Shown here: positions 22,999 to 33,181 of the stretch, piece after piece
Layout of the letters: each line of letters opens with the position of its first letter
Position numbering within the stretch: position 1 is the first letter of the stretch
DNA from: Penicillium oxalicum
Lineage: Eukaryota > Ascomycota > Eurotiomycetes > Eurotiales > Aspergillaceae
DNA length: 64,000 nt
Assembly (NCBI RefSeq): GCF_001723175.1
Contig: NC_064657.1
Location: 1,364,001-1,428,000 of the forward strand
Direction: 5' to 3'
Notes under the pieces: generated by a model
What the model saw: the letters and a program-made list of their open reading frames with translations, nothing else
Told to the model about the DNA's origin: nothing
Databases searched by the model: none
Position numbers and translations under genes: made by a program

Positions 22999-24494
22999 CC
23001 TGACTGATATGAAGGAAAAGGGCCAGATGGCGGGATGGACAGAATGAGTGAGGACATGGAGGCGCGAGCATACGCTGATCTCCACCTCTGGGTTTGGCTG
23101 CTCCTCATTAATATCGTCGCCATGGTCTCGTTGGTGGAAATGCTGAGAGACTCGGATAAGTCAACCCCGACGGATGATTCTCCTGCCTTTCTTCCCTCGG
23201 TGATATGCAGCTGCCCTGCAGCGCCCGAACGTGATCCCAGCTGGGCCGTATAGACCATTCATCTTATAGAATCGGGAATTTGTTTCTTTATTCCCTCTAA
23301 ACTGTGCAGTCGACGAGGGCAGGCCTGTGACTTCCATATCCGTCAAGGAGCCACTTTTTTGAAGGAGGGTAATGAGATGTCATCTGCATTATTACCTCGT
23401 CTTTCGTGGTCTCTTCTCGCCATTCTCTCCGGGACACCATACTGATCATTTCTCGCATCAGCTCCTTGAATTCTCCCCCTGACTTGACTTTTACTATCCT
23501 CAAGACCGTAGTGCCTCAACTTTTCCAACCAATTCAAAGTGAAAATCCTCAGCAGCCCTTCCACGTGGATGAGCCCATCAGTCTTGACTCCTAATACCCG
23601 CGATGGTACCTTGGCCCCTGTAAATGACCCGACGCAGTCAGCAGCACCAGAAGCAGTGAAGCATTTCGAAAAAGAAAAAGAAAAAAAACTCCCCCAATCA
23701 TTCGCTAGCAAATGGAAGCTTCGCCGTCGAGCAATTAACTTAACCCCCCTAACCCGCCACGGTACCCGCTTACCCCGTTCACTTTCTCCGCCCTTTACCT
23801 GAAGCGTCAAGGCCTCGACAGTATTGCCCGTTACTAATTGACGTCGACCCAGGATTTCCATGCGCAACTGCATGTTTTGCATGGTGCACGATGTTCACCA
23901 GATCACATGCGCCTGCAAATTCTCCACCCAGCGACCTTATGAGACCATTTTACCTTATTGTGAGCGTTTGGTGGAATTCGAGTTGACGGAATTAGCCGCT
24001 GAGCTGAGCACCGGACGGGACACGGGGGAAACGGTTTCCGAGATTTTGGGGGGGGAAAGGGATTTTGGAAGGTCGGATATTTGGAAAGCTTGATAGGATT
24101 GGAGCTACGCAATAAGGTATGGTAGTGTGGATATTGTTTGAGGAATACGTACACGTGATAGAATGTATTTATCTTTGCTTTTTGTTTCTATATTTTTGTT
24201 TGTCATCTATGTCTTGAAAGATGTCAATTTCTATATGCACTGTAGCACAGGTGGAGGTGTCTATATCTACTTGTCTTCTGCTGGGTGGCTCGGTTTGCCT
24301 GTATTTGGAGACATGATGAAATTTACAGAACAGGTTCATTTTTATTTCTTAACCAGAATCAACAAAACATTTGTATAGATTAGGGAGAGTGACATGTGTA
24401 AATCTTTTAATTCAGCGGATTCCCTCTGGCAAGTGACGGGAACATGATTTCCGCAGATCTGTCTCCCCCAGGACAAGACTCACTTGTATCCATT
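22999..24494. other. Rhamnosidase promoter region and channel 3' flank
   Basis: About 1.5 kb without a supported gene. It contains the rhamnosidase promoter and a T-rich stretch (24160-24360) that fits the 3' flank of the downstream potassium channel gene. The 179-codon minus frame 23343-23882 lacks any recognisable pattern. Confidence 0.5.
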
Positions 24495-26497
24495 TCATTC
24501 GATCCCTTGAGCAAGCTCCTGTCGCAGATCTGCCGAGAGCCTCTCCACGAGGAGACTTATCATCCACAGGATCTCAATATTTCGATCTTCTCGTTCTTGC
24601 TTGTGATCTCCGAGTACACGTCTCGAAATCTTTGCAGCTTTAACAGTTGCGAACAGGGAAACTAGATCTCCCAGATCATCGGTAGTACCCGCGGCCTGAA
24701 GCAGGGGGAGGATCTTTGACCATCTACAGCAAAGGCTCTCCTGGCCCTCATGCACATCTTCTCGTGTGGCACCGATGAGGTCCTGGATTTCCTGCAGTAG
24801 AATAAGTTGTCGATATGCAGAAGTTCCCCCCGGGGCACTGCGAGACGGCTCATCAGGTGTAGACTGAGCTAGCCCGATGTCTGCCTGTACCGACCGGAGA
24901 TTTCGATGAGAAGATGACAAATTGGCTGGACGCTTCTCCACGCCCGTCTCGCAGCTTGCTTGACTCACGGGGCCTTGAGTTTGTTGGTCTATTAGTCTTG
25001 AGTAATGTTCAAGCTCGTGGTCGTGCTCATTCGAGCCTTTGAAGCTCAGAATGCGCTTCCGGGCCCAGCTTGAACAATCTCGTAGCCATGCGTGGAACGC
25101 AGCGCCCATCAAAGTGACCAAATTGGTCAGAATTGGTATGGCCAGTAGCGACCAAAAGATGAAAAAGACCTTGCCGAAATTGCTCGTCGGGAAATAATCA
25201 CCGTATCCGATGGTCGTGAGCGAGGTGTATGTGAAATACAAAGCAACAAAGTAGGTCCAATTTGATTCCTTCTCCGAGTGGCGAAACACAACCGCGCTGA
25301 CGAGCCACAAAATAAACCAGGCGGCCACAAATACGATGAGATGAGTCCACCTCGTTCTCCGATAGAATTGGGACCGGACCGCTTGTTCTTTCAAAAACTC
25401 TTGGTATCTTTGAGTGGCGTGGCGCACGAAAGACGGTCGACAAGGGGAAATTTGGCATGATGGGAGTTTGTCGTTATCGTCTTTGGAGTCTGCGCCTCCA
25501 CGAACCCTTTCAATCACGTACGAGAGTCTCAGTTCTCTCATCTGATCGGTCACGGACATCACTGCGGTGACCACAAGACCCAAGCTGATGATCCCGAGCG
25601 TAGCGTATGGGAACAATAAGCTGCGTCCAAGATGAGTCTGGGGAACTATATTCCCAATACCGATTGTGAGAACTGTATAGTCAGTAAAATATAGAGAGTC
25701 CATCAAAGTCCAGCCTTCAATTCTGCTGTAGATGGCGGCACCACCCAGCAAGAAGACAGCCAAGAAATTGAGTCGAAACATGATGCTGGTACATTGAACG
25801 ACTTTCCCCCTCTGCGAACGATAGGAGAGACTGAGCACATGAGGAATAAGCAGAACCGATGCCAAAACGTAGATGCATGCAGCGAACACGGCGGCAAAGA
25901 AGTTCTGTGTGTAAATCCACACCTCGGGGGCATTGACTCGCTGATGACGACGGATCTCAATGCCAATGAGACTGAACAACGCGGCGGCCGCAATAAGCAA
26001 CCCGGCTACCGTTACGAGATATCCCCAGGGGGTTTTGGATTGAATGGCGATCAATAAGAGGTAGAAGAGATAAGATACTCCCGCAAATGCCAGAGAAATG
26101 GACTTGAGTGCAATCGCCCTATGAAAACATTAGTCTTGGCAATATCAATTCCAAGAAAAGGAATGACTTGAGGTACCATTCGGGTGTAGATAATTCCAAA
26201 GTTGAACCAGCATCCGAAACACTCTCCAGCCATCCCGAGGCGAGTGCGCAGATATTAAAGACCAGTGCCATCACACACAAGGATCCCTGACTCTTTGTCA
26301 GTAAACAGGTTGAAAGGACATGGCGAAACCTCATGGACAATCACATACTGCAATAATAAGCAATCCCGTTGCCTCACCCGACCTGCGACTTTTTTGGATC
26401 AGTCAGGATGAGACAATCAAATCCGAATATTGGTTGTCCTACTGTACCTTTTCCTGATACAGAGCCTGCTATTTGAACATCGTGGCATCGGCATCAT
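24495..26497 (-). CDS. tok1: TOK-type two-pore-domain outward-rectifying K+ channel
   Basis: Plasma-membrane potassium channel of the fungal TOK family (eight membrane spans, two pore loops in one chain). Exons: 26497-26448, 26382-26349, 26286-26177 and 26118-24495; 1818 nt, 605 residues, phases consistent. The first exons give MMPMPRCSNSRLCIRKRSGE followed by a first membrane helix (GLLIIAGSLCVMALVFNICA). The second and third helices follow near residues 70-115. Pore 1 is TVLTIGIGN (about 213-221); pore 2 is TSLTTIGYGDYFP (about 364-376). The C-terminus is a long hydrophilic cytoplasmic tail with a helical end. The cytosolic N-terminus is short for the family, so an additional upstream exon is possible. 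Family assignment is secure. Confidence 0.9.
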
Positions 26498-27543
26498 GGT
26501 CAAGTCTTCCACGATGAAACGCTTCAAATAACTCAATTTTGTCGTTTGAGAACACGCACGTGCAACTCCGGGTCATGCGATGTTTTGACTGCGAAGTATG
26601 GATTGCGAACCGAATTCTGTCTCGTGTTATGTAATCTGTTCGATGTCCAGACCAGACATATCCGAGCGACCACATCAAATAATTGAGATCATATTGAATT
26701 AAATTAGTAGGCTTCTTCAATGTGATCAGGATTCCGTAGGGTCAACAATCATACGTTTGGCGAGGTGATTCAGGTGGAGGTGATGACACGTTTACTGGTG
26801 ATGTAGATGCCGTTGATGAGGACGGTGGCTCGGTCTCTGCCCTCTCCTATCCATGGTTCCACAAGGTCAAACCTTCATTTCGGACCACATGAACGAGCTA
26901 ATACTCACCGGCCTCTTCAAAGTGTACCATGCTGAGCAGCGACGTAGCCGCATTCTGGAGGCGGCATTACTGGCCGTGTGATTCCAGTTATCCTAAGATT
27001 CCAATTTACACTGGGATCGAATACCTGGCACCTGCGCCACAGGTGCGTAAGGGGGGCATTGTTCGGAATAATACCCAAATGTCGAATTGAAAGCCAGTAC
27101 TTTCTTCAATGAAGGAAAGTTGATTTCCACTCATGCTGGCTTGGACTCCACGTGAAACCCCCGTGGCAGGTGGAGACCAGTCGGAAATTGACAAATCTTT
27201 ACAATTTAAACCCTTCTTTCATGACTTTCCTCGTGAAAGTACTCTACAGCTATGGAATGGAACATAAATCTCGGCGAGATTCAGTCATGAGTTTCTGCTA
27301 ATTTATCATTGCTTTCCCTAGGCAAGAGTCACGGCACCTTGAAGAGGCTCACAATCTTGATCACGGTCGAGGATGCAAATTAAACCGTCGGACTCATCAC
27401 TCAAAATCGAACTGGTAATTACGATAGCATGAAGCCGATATATTTCAGTCCAGCACGACTGAAGACTTCTCTACTGAATAAAAGTTTGGAGCTGAAAATG
27501 CTGGCATTAATTCGTCGTAATTCATCAAGTAATAACCCCCCTA
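26498..27543. other. Channel promoter region and csnD 3' flank
   Basis: About 1 kb, no supported gene. An extra 5' exon of the potassium channel could lie here, but no convincing one was found. Confidence 0.5.
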
Positions 27544-28858
27544 TCAATGCACCATTTGACTCGTGGCAAACTCCTGGATATATATCAGCACCTCATAAGC
27601 TTGTTCTCGCCAGGTTTTATGGACTCACCGGGAACTGATCAGTGATGGTACTCGCGACACGCTCAACATTTTCGGCGAGCTCTTGTACTCCCTGATCCCA
27701 TTGTCGCAAACTTGCCCCGTTGGCACCGGAGCCACCTGAGAGCTCCGTATCAAATGAAATGATCCCGTCGATTTGGTCGATTCGGCCACGGAGGCGGCCT
27801 TGCTGAACCATTTGTGCGGCGTAAGCCTCCGCTTTCTCGCCCGCAGAGAAATCGCCAGATGATTTCAGACCCAGAATGGCACCAAGCGCATCGATCCGAA
27901 TATTGTTGTAAAGCTTACTGGCCGCGACCAGATTATGCTCGATAACGGCCTTATCAAGAACCGTAGAGCCGTCCGCTGTCACGGCCAGTTGATGTGGAGC
28001 AAGTTTTTGTGAAAAAGCAGTGACCTCGTCAGCGTTGAGCAGCCGGTCAAGAAACATTTTCTCCAGGATGGCGAACTCATCAACCGATGATGCACGCTCA
28101 TCTTTGTAGAGTCGGGAGAGAAAACGTGATCGCTGTGGACCCGCGGGAGCCAGGACTGCACACCTGATCGCGGCCGATAATGCGGCGAGTCGATCATTCT
28201 CATCAACACCCACAGCCAAACTAACATTGAAGTACTCTTGTGCAGCATCAAGAAACTTTCGGCGGGCATCGAGAATTCGAGCTTGCGAAAGCTGGAAGTA
28301 CAGCTTGAGGTCGTGTTCCTCGAGTTTGCTTGGCAGATTCTTGATGCGATTCAAAAAGCCTTCCGCACTCGTTGTATCGTCATCCTCTAGGTAGTAACGT
28401 ACGATCCGGATCCAGAGCCTAGCTTTAGCCGTATCAGATACCAGGCGTTGAGAGCTGTCGATATTAATCCCCGAGAGAGCTCGCGCGGCCGCACTGTACT
28501 CCTCCTGTGACTCGTATGCACTGGCCAAGATTTCACGGATCTGTGAGTCTTGTTCTTCTACCGAAGTCGCGCGAGATTGAAGCAATGTCACGGCATGTTG
28601 TCCGGTCTTGATCTGAACCTCGGGGTCGAATTTCTGAAGGAAAGCAATAAAGGAATCGAGGAGGGGGCGGGTTGCTCCGATGCTCAAATCTTCGTTCAGG
28701 ACCGAATCAAGGTAGTAGACAATATCTTGAGCAAGCTCGTCGCCAGCGGAGCTGGACACGATATCCGAGAGGAGGTTATTGTACTGTTCGAGCTTGGTGG
28801 GTTGATGTGTAACCGATTCGATAGCTGACAAGGCAGCGGCGACCTTTTGCGACGCCAT
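27544..28858 (-). CDS. csnD: COP9 signalosome subunit 4 (CsnD)
   Basis: Subunit of the COP9 signalosome, which removes Nedd8 from cullins and in Aspergillus relatives controls development and light responses. Two exons: 28858-27629 and 27573-27544; 1260 nt, 419 residues. The protein starts [20 protein letters not shown]. The body is a helical-repeat scaffold with a PCI domain at about residues 200-385: [50 protein letters not shown] and [18 protein letters not shown], all characteristic of CSN4. The second exon is only 30 nt and encodes EFATSQMVH before the stop. The read-through form would end four residues after the donor. The donor GTGAGT, the CTGAT branch site and the resemblance to the animal CSN4 ending (PEWTAQAME) support the splice. 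The ATG at 28858 has the context GAATGG. Confidence 0.93.
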
Positions 28859-28996
28859 TCTGAGTCCGATTCTTTCTCTCAAGGATGCGACAACGGATGG
28901 TGTTTTACCCCCCTTTTTCAAGAAATTGGCCAGTGAGCAGGTAGTAAACGTGTGTCGAAGAGGACTGGGGGTGGAGATGAAGGATGTCAAGCCCGG

Positions 28997-29008
28997 CTTA
29001 TCGATAAG
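28997..29008. promoter_or_regulatory. Palindrome CTTATCGATAAG
   Basis: Perfect 12-bp palindrome 139 bp upstream of the csnD ATG; it contains a GATAAG site on each strand. A similar core (TTATCGATAA) occurs at 39069-39078. Its function is unknown. Confidence 0.4.
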
Positions 29009-29130
29009 AACAGGCGGAGAAGAACGAGAGGGCGATCAGGAGCGCTTCAAAAACTAGACTAGTCCCTCCGCATAATGCATGGTAAACCCCCTCGAGCACT
29101 AATCTGGTAGTATTAAAAGACCATACTTAC

Positions 29131-29196
29131 GTTATTGCTCAGCTTCACCTTGGTCACCTTGGTGAGGATTCCTTTCTGGATTGGATGAAGGATCAT
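29131..29196 (-). other. Possible short coding exon upstream of csnD
   Basis: An ATG at 29196 opens 22 codons reading MILHPIQKGILTKVTKVKLS and then NN, followed immediately by a consensus donor GTAAGT at 29130. A splice to the acceptor CCACCCCCAG, just upstream of csnD, would add about 19 codons and stop before the csnD ATG. It could be a uORF in a spliced csnD leader, the first exon of a tiny separate gene, or chance. I cannot match the peptide to a known family. Confidence 0.35.
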
Positions 29197-29677
29197 GGCG
29201 TCTTATACTTGAATCTATCAGTGCGCTAGCTCTTGTTAGAGGAATGCAAGACGTAATCTGGCTGTGGATAAATTCATATCAATACAAGTATTCAAAAGAA
29301 TGGTCTCTTTGGTCATGTAAGGTCTTTGTGTCAGTTCTGTGTCCTTAGCTTTGCTGCCCCGGATAGACAGACAAGTGGACTCATGGATGCCTTGCGATGA
29401 GGTCATCCAGGCAATATCGACGAGGTCGGGAAATACGATAAGGCGGCTCTGCACCTCACCGCCTTCCTTTCTGCAGGCCATTTGATTCCGACGTGATAGC
29501 TCTTTGCCCGCGGCGTGGCGCACCTTTACCTTCGTCGTGAGCACTCCCCGCAACCTCCGTCTCTGCGCATCACTTTCTGCGGCGTCCTTCTTTCGGTTTC
29601 CCATCATCACTTGGTCTCGCTCGTTTCATCTTTCAGGGGCACGCGACCCAATACATTCAGCTCGCTCAGTCGCCAGC

Positions 29678-30956
29678 ATGGCGCAAATCAAACCTGACCC
29701 TGACCCTGTGTACATCAAGCCGGATCCCGACAACAAAGACATCGTTCTTGCCGATCTTGAGGACGACGATATCTACGAGGACGCCGGCGACCTCGATTTC
29801 TCAGCATCTGCACAGAATGTGTGGCTTACACGATTGCCACAGCAGCTATGGGATCATTGGGCAACAACAGACGAGAACGCAGATGATGACGAAGAAATTG
29901 AGATCGGGACGATCAGGATAGAAGGGGATCCAGGAGACATGAAGCGTGTATGTATCACGAATGTGCAGAAATCATCAGCGCTCGGGTACTCATCCCTCTT
30001 CGCATTGTCTAGGTCAGCCTACGGCTGCATCGGCGAGAAGGAAATGAAGATATTCCCAAGGACTACACTCTGCAAAAGCAGTCAATGTCCACGAATGCGG
30101 CACACATGACCCAGAATACATTTGTTTTCACAGAAAAAGATATTCCTGGGGCAGAAAACCGCCTGGCCACTTTCGGCGAGAAACGCTCGGCCCTTTATGA
30201 GTCTATGAAGCGTGATGCACGAAGAAAGCAGCAAGGGAAAAAATGGGAGCCGTACGTGCGGAAGACTGTTCCCAGTATGTGTGGCTCGACTATTTTGCCC
30301 TTGGTGAATATTTGCTAATGCTGGGGCAGAACAAACCGCGCTCGTTGGCCAAGTCAACGAAGAGTTCAATCTTTTGCCGGTTGAGAATGAGGAGCTTCGT
30401 CGCATTTCGGAGAAGGCTGCAATGGAAGCTCTGAAGCCAAAGGAAAAGGTCCAATACGTTGACGACATTACACCTGACATCACAAACGCAGCTATTCTCC
30501 TGCCCACGAACAAGGGACACTTTGTGGTAAGTTTTTCCGTAATTGTGCCAAGTGCCGTTTTGCACGTCTTAACTTTGTGATTCTGTTTAGCAACAAATCA
30601 AACCAGCCAAGGCCAAAGCCCAGGAGAACAAGGCTACTCGTATGCCACAGAACGAACTTCTCGATCGCATCTTCGAATGCTTCCGCGAATACCGCTACTG
30701 GCCATTCAAGACGCTTAAAGCGAAGCTGCAACAACCTGAATCCTATCTCAAGGAGACCCTGGAGATGGTTGCTCACCTGGTCAAGGCCGGTGACTTCGCC
30801 ATGACATGGGAGCTCAAACCAGAGGCTCAGCCGGCTAACTATGCCTCCGTTGCTCATCAAACAGTCAAAGATGAAAAGCCTCCTGACATGGATGACTACG
30901 AAGACGGCTCTGATGATGACTACACCGCATCCGGTATGATCACGGATCACGACTAA
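29678..30956 (+). CDS. TFG2: TFIIF beta subunit (Tfg2/RAP30)
   Basis: Small subunit of general transcription factor TFIIF, which binds RNA polymerase II and assists initiation and elongation in the nucleus. Four exons: 29678-29947, 30013-30274, 30330-30526 and 30591-30956; 1095 nt, 364 residues. After an acidic N-terminus, the dimerisation domain starts at NVWLTRLPQQLWDHW and includes EIEIGTIRIEG. A middle linker contains FTEKDIPGAENRLATFGEKR. The C-terminal winged-helix domain reads RMPQNELLDRIFECFREYRY and KTLKAKLQQPESYLKETLE. It ends with an acidic tail. ATG context CCAGCATGG. The gene is head-to-head with csnD across about 820 bp. Phases all agree and the family call is secure. Confidence 0.95.
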
Positions 30957-31552
30957 GGAAACATGCCATCCTGGTCTCCCCAACTTGTACTTGAATAAAC
31001 ATCTAGCCCCTTTGATACCTACGATACCTGCATTTGTTTTTCTATGTCGTCACATGGCCTAGACGAATTGAAAATTTTCAGAGAATAGCCGAGTAGAGAT
31101 GATGTCAATTATTGATTGAATAAGACCATTGATTGGAGAGTCAAATGTGGGAAAAAAGATAGAAGTCAGATGTTACCACATGAATCATTTTTGTCCTCCA
31201 GCTGAGCTTTTATGCGGAGCTAAAGAGCTGGAGAGAGAGCCATTTGTACAGTGTATACTGGAGTCACTGGTAGTCCGATGGTCTGGTAGCAGCCCTGTTG
31301 ATAAATCAACGACACACGGCAACAAGCCACGCGCGGCCGTCGATTACATTCCACGTGATCTCCAACGCCACCGGCGGGTATGTGCATGCCTCGTCTTGTC
31401 CACCATTCTTTCGATCTTACCAACGCTTCATCTACTCAACTAATTTCTCTGGCTTCGGCAATTTTCAAGTCCTCTGTAGACTGGAAATCGTTATTCTTCT
31501 GACCGACTTCATCTCATCACTAACCCCGGAGCCCTTGGTCAAAGAGCTGATC
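30957..31552. other. Intergenic region
   Basis: About 600 bp between two plus-strand genes; holds the TFG2 3' flank and the promoter and leader of the CCCH gene. No gene seen. Confidence 0.6.
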
Positions 31553-33181
31553 ATGACAGAAAATGATGAACTGTTAGCGCGAATCGGCCAGCTCGCAGGT
31601 GAGCTTTCACTGACGCCAGCCGAGAGGTCGCGTACACTCACTTACTCTTTGGTATTTTAGGTCAAATCAACCGGCATAAAGCACAGCCTGCGCAACCTGC
31701 CCCGCCTTCACATCAGTCCCACTATGTGTCTCGTCACGCGCACTCACACCCCGGATGGACACCATATTCTCGAGGCAGAGGCAGAGGCCGCCCTCTCGCC
31801 CCCCATCGAAATCGCACTCTAGTATTGAATAACAGTGGCCCTGGATCAGTGCAAAGTAGTGCTTCTTCTCCTGGTCCTTCCAGCGACAACGATGGTGAAG
31901 TGCGACAAGCCAACACCTCAAACGGGTGGGTTGCGAAGCGGGACCGCCACATGCAGCTGATCAATTCGGCTGTTTACGAGAAAGAGAAGATTGCCCGCGC
32001 CAAAGCCATGGAGGATACCCGCAAGATGAAGATGCAACGGCGTGCTGAGCGCGAACAGGCTAAGGTCCTGCAGTACGCACAAGCTGCTGGAGAGAATGCG
32101 ATAGTCTCGACTATTGCTCAGCCAACAGCCCCGCATCAAATTCTTGTGAACCATGTCCCATTCAGTGTCACCCACGGGGGTAGCAAATTAGTTCGATTAT
32201 CCAGTACGGCAACTTCACCACCTCTACCCCTTGAGGGAACTGACTTACCGAATATAGATGACCCCAATACCGCGAATAGTACTCCTAAGCGAGTCAACGT
32301 GGCGGGCGTGACGTTTGTGCGAAGCAAGAATGGCAATCTCCACCGTCTTGGAGCTGTGGCCTCGAAAAAGTGGGTTACGTTGGAGCAAGATATAGGTCGA
32401 TTCAATGCTAAATCAAGATCAAGGAACCCGACAACCGTCAAGAAAAAGAACGAGCTTTGCAAGAGATTCACCACGACCGGTATACTTTTCATCCACTGGA
32501 TCAAGCCCTTTTTGTATGCGGAATTTTTTAATCTGATGATTGGCACTAATTCATTTCTTTTTCATGCTTGCAGGCGCCTGCTACAAGGGTCCATCATGCC
32601 CGTTCGTCCACGATCCGAACAAAGTTGCCATCTGCAAGGACTTCCTTCAGACTGGTCAATGCAGTGCTGGTATGAGCTGTGATCTTTCCCACGAGCCCTC
32701 ACCCCATCGCTCTCCTGCTTGTGTGCATTTCCTTAGGGGTCGATGCTCCAATCCTGACTGCCGCTACGCGCACATTCGGGTGAATCCCGGCGCACCTGTC
32801 TGTCGTGAATTTGCGACTCTTGGGTATTGCGAAAAGGGAGCTAGCTGTGAAGAGCGTCATGTTCATGAATGTCCCGACTATGCCAACAATGGTGTCTGCC
32901 ACAAGAAGCGATGTCGACTGCCTCATGTTGACCGTGCAGGCCAGATTCGCAAGGCTGCCGCGGCCGCGGCAAAGGCCGAGGCCTCGGCTGACAATGAGGA
33001 TGAGTCTGACCAGTCTAGCGAGGAAGAGGATTACGATGCGATCGACTCGGATGATGTTGATTCGGACGAGTTCGATGATGTTTCCACTGAGCTTCTTGAA
33101 GGAGTTGATAGTGGCGAGATGGCTGAGCAGCATGATTTCATCAAGTTTGATCAGGCCAGTGACTCTGCTCCTAGCGACTAG
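31553..33181 (+). CDS. CCCH zinc-finger protein, five fingers (ZC3H3-like)
   Basis: Three exons, 31553-31598, 31661-32479 and 32574-33181; 1473 nt, 490 residues. Five tandem C-x-C-x-C-x-H fingers fill residues of about 281-390: CKRFTTTGACYKGPSCPFVH, CKDFLQTGQCSAGMSCDLSH, CVHFLRGRCSNPDCRYAH, CREFATLGYCEKGASCEERH and CPDYANNGVCHKKRCRLPH. The N-terminal half has a His/Arg/Gly-rich stretch (RGRGRGRPLAPHRNR) and a charged coiled region (EKEKIARAKAMEDTRKMKMQ). The C-terminus is strongly acidic (DNEDESDQSSEEEDYD). The five-finger arrangement resembles ZC3H3/Smicl, which acts in polyadenylation and mRNA export; the orthology is inference. The short first exon encodes MTENDELLARIGQLAG, a common start in these proteins. 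Confidence 0.88.

Larger units (their letters stand above)
28859..29677. other. Divergent promoter region between csnD and TFG2
   Basis: About 820 bp between two head-to-head genes. It holds a perfect palindrome CTTATCGATAAG (28997-29008) and a possible short minus-strand exon (29131-29196). Confidence 0.6.

Noticed and set aside
23343..23882. 179-codon minus-strand open frame downstream of the channel gene
   Set aside because: Contains Lys/Phe low-complexity from a GAAAAAG run and no protein pattern; lies in promoter-type DNA of the rhamnosidase.
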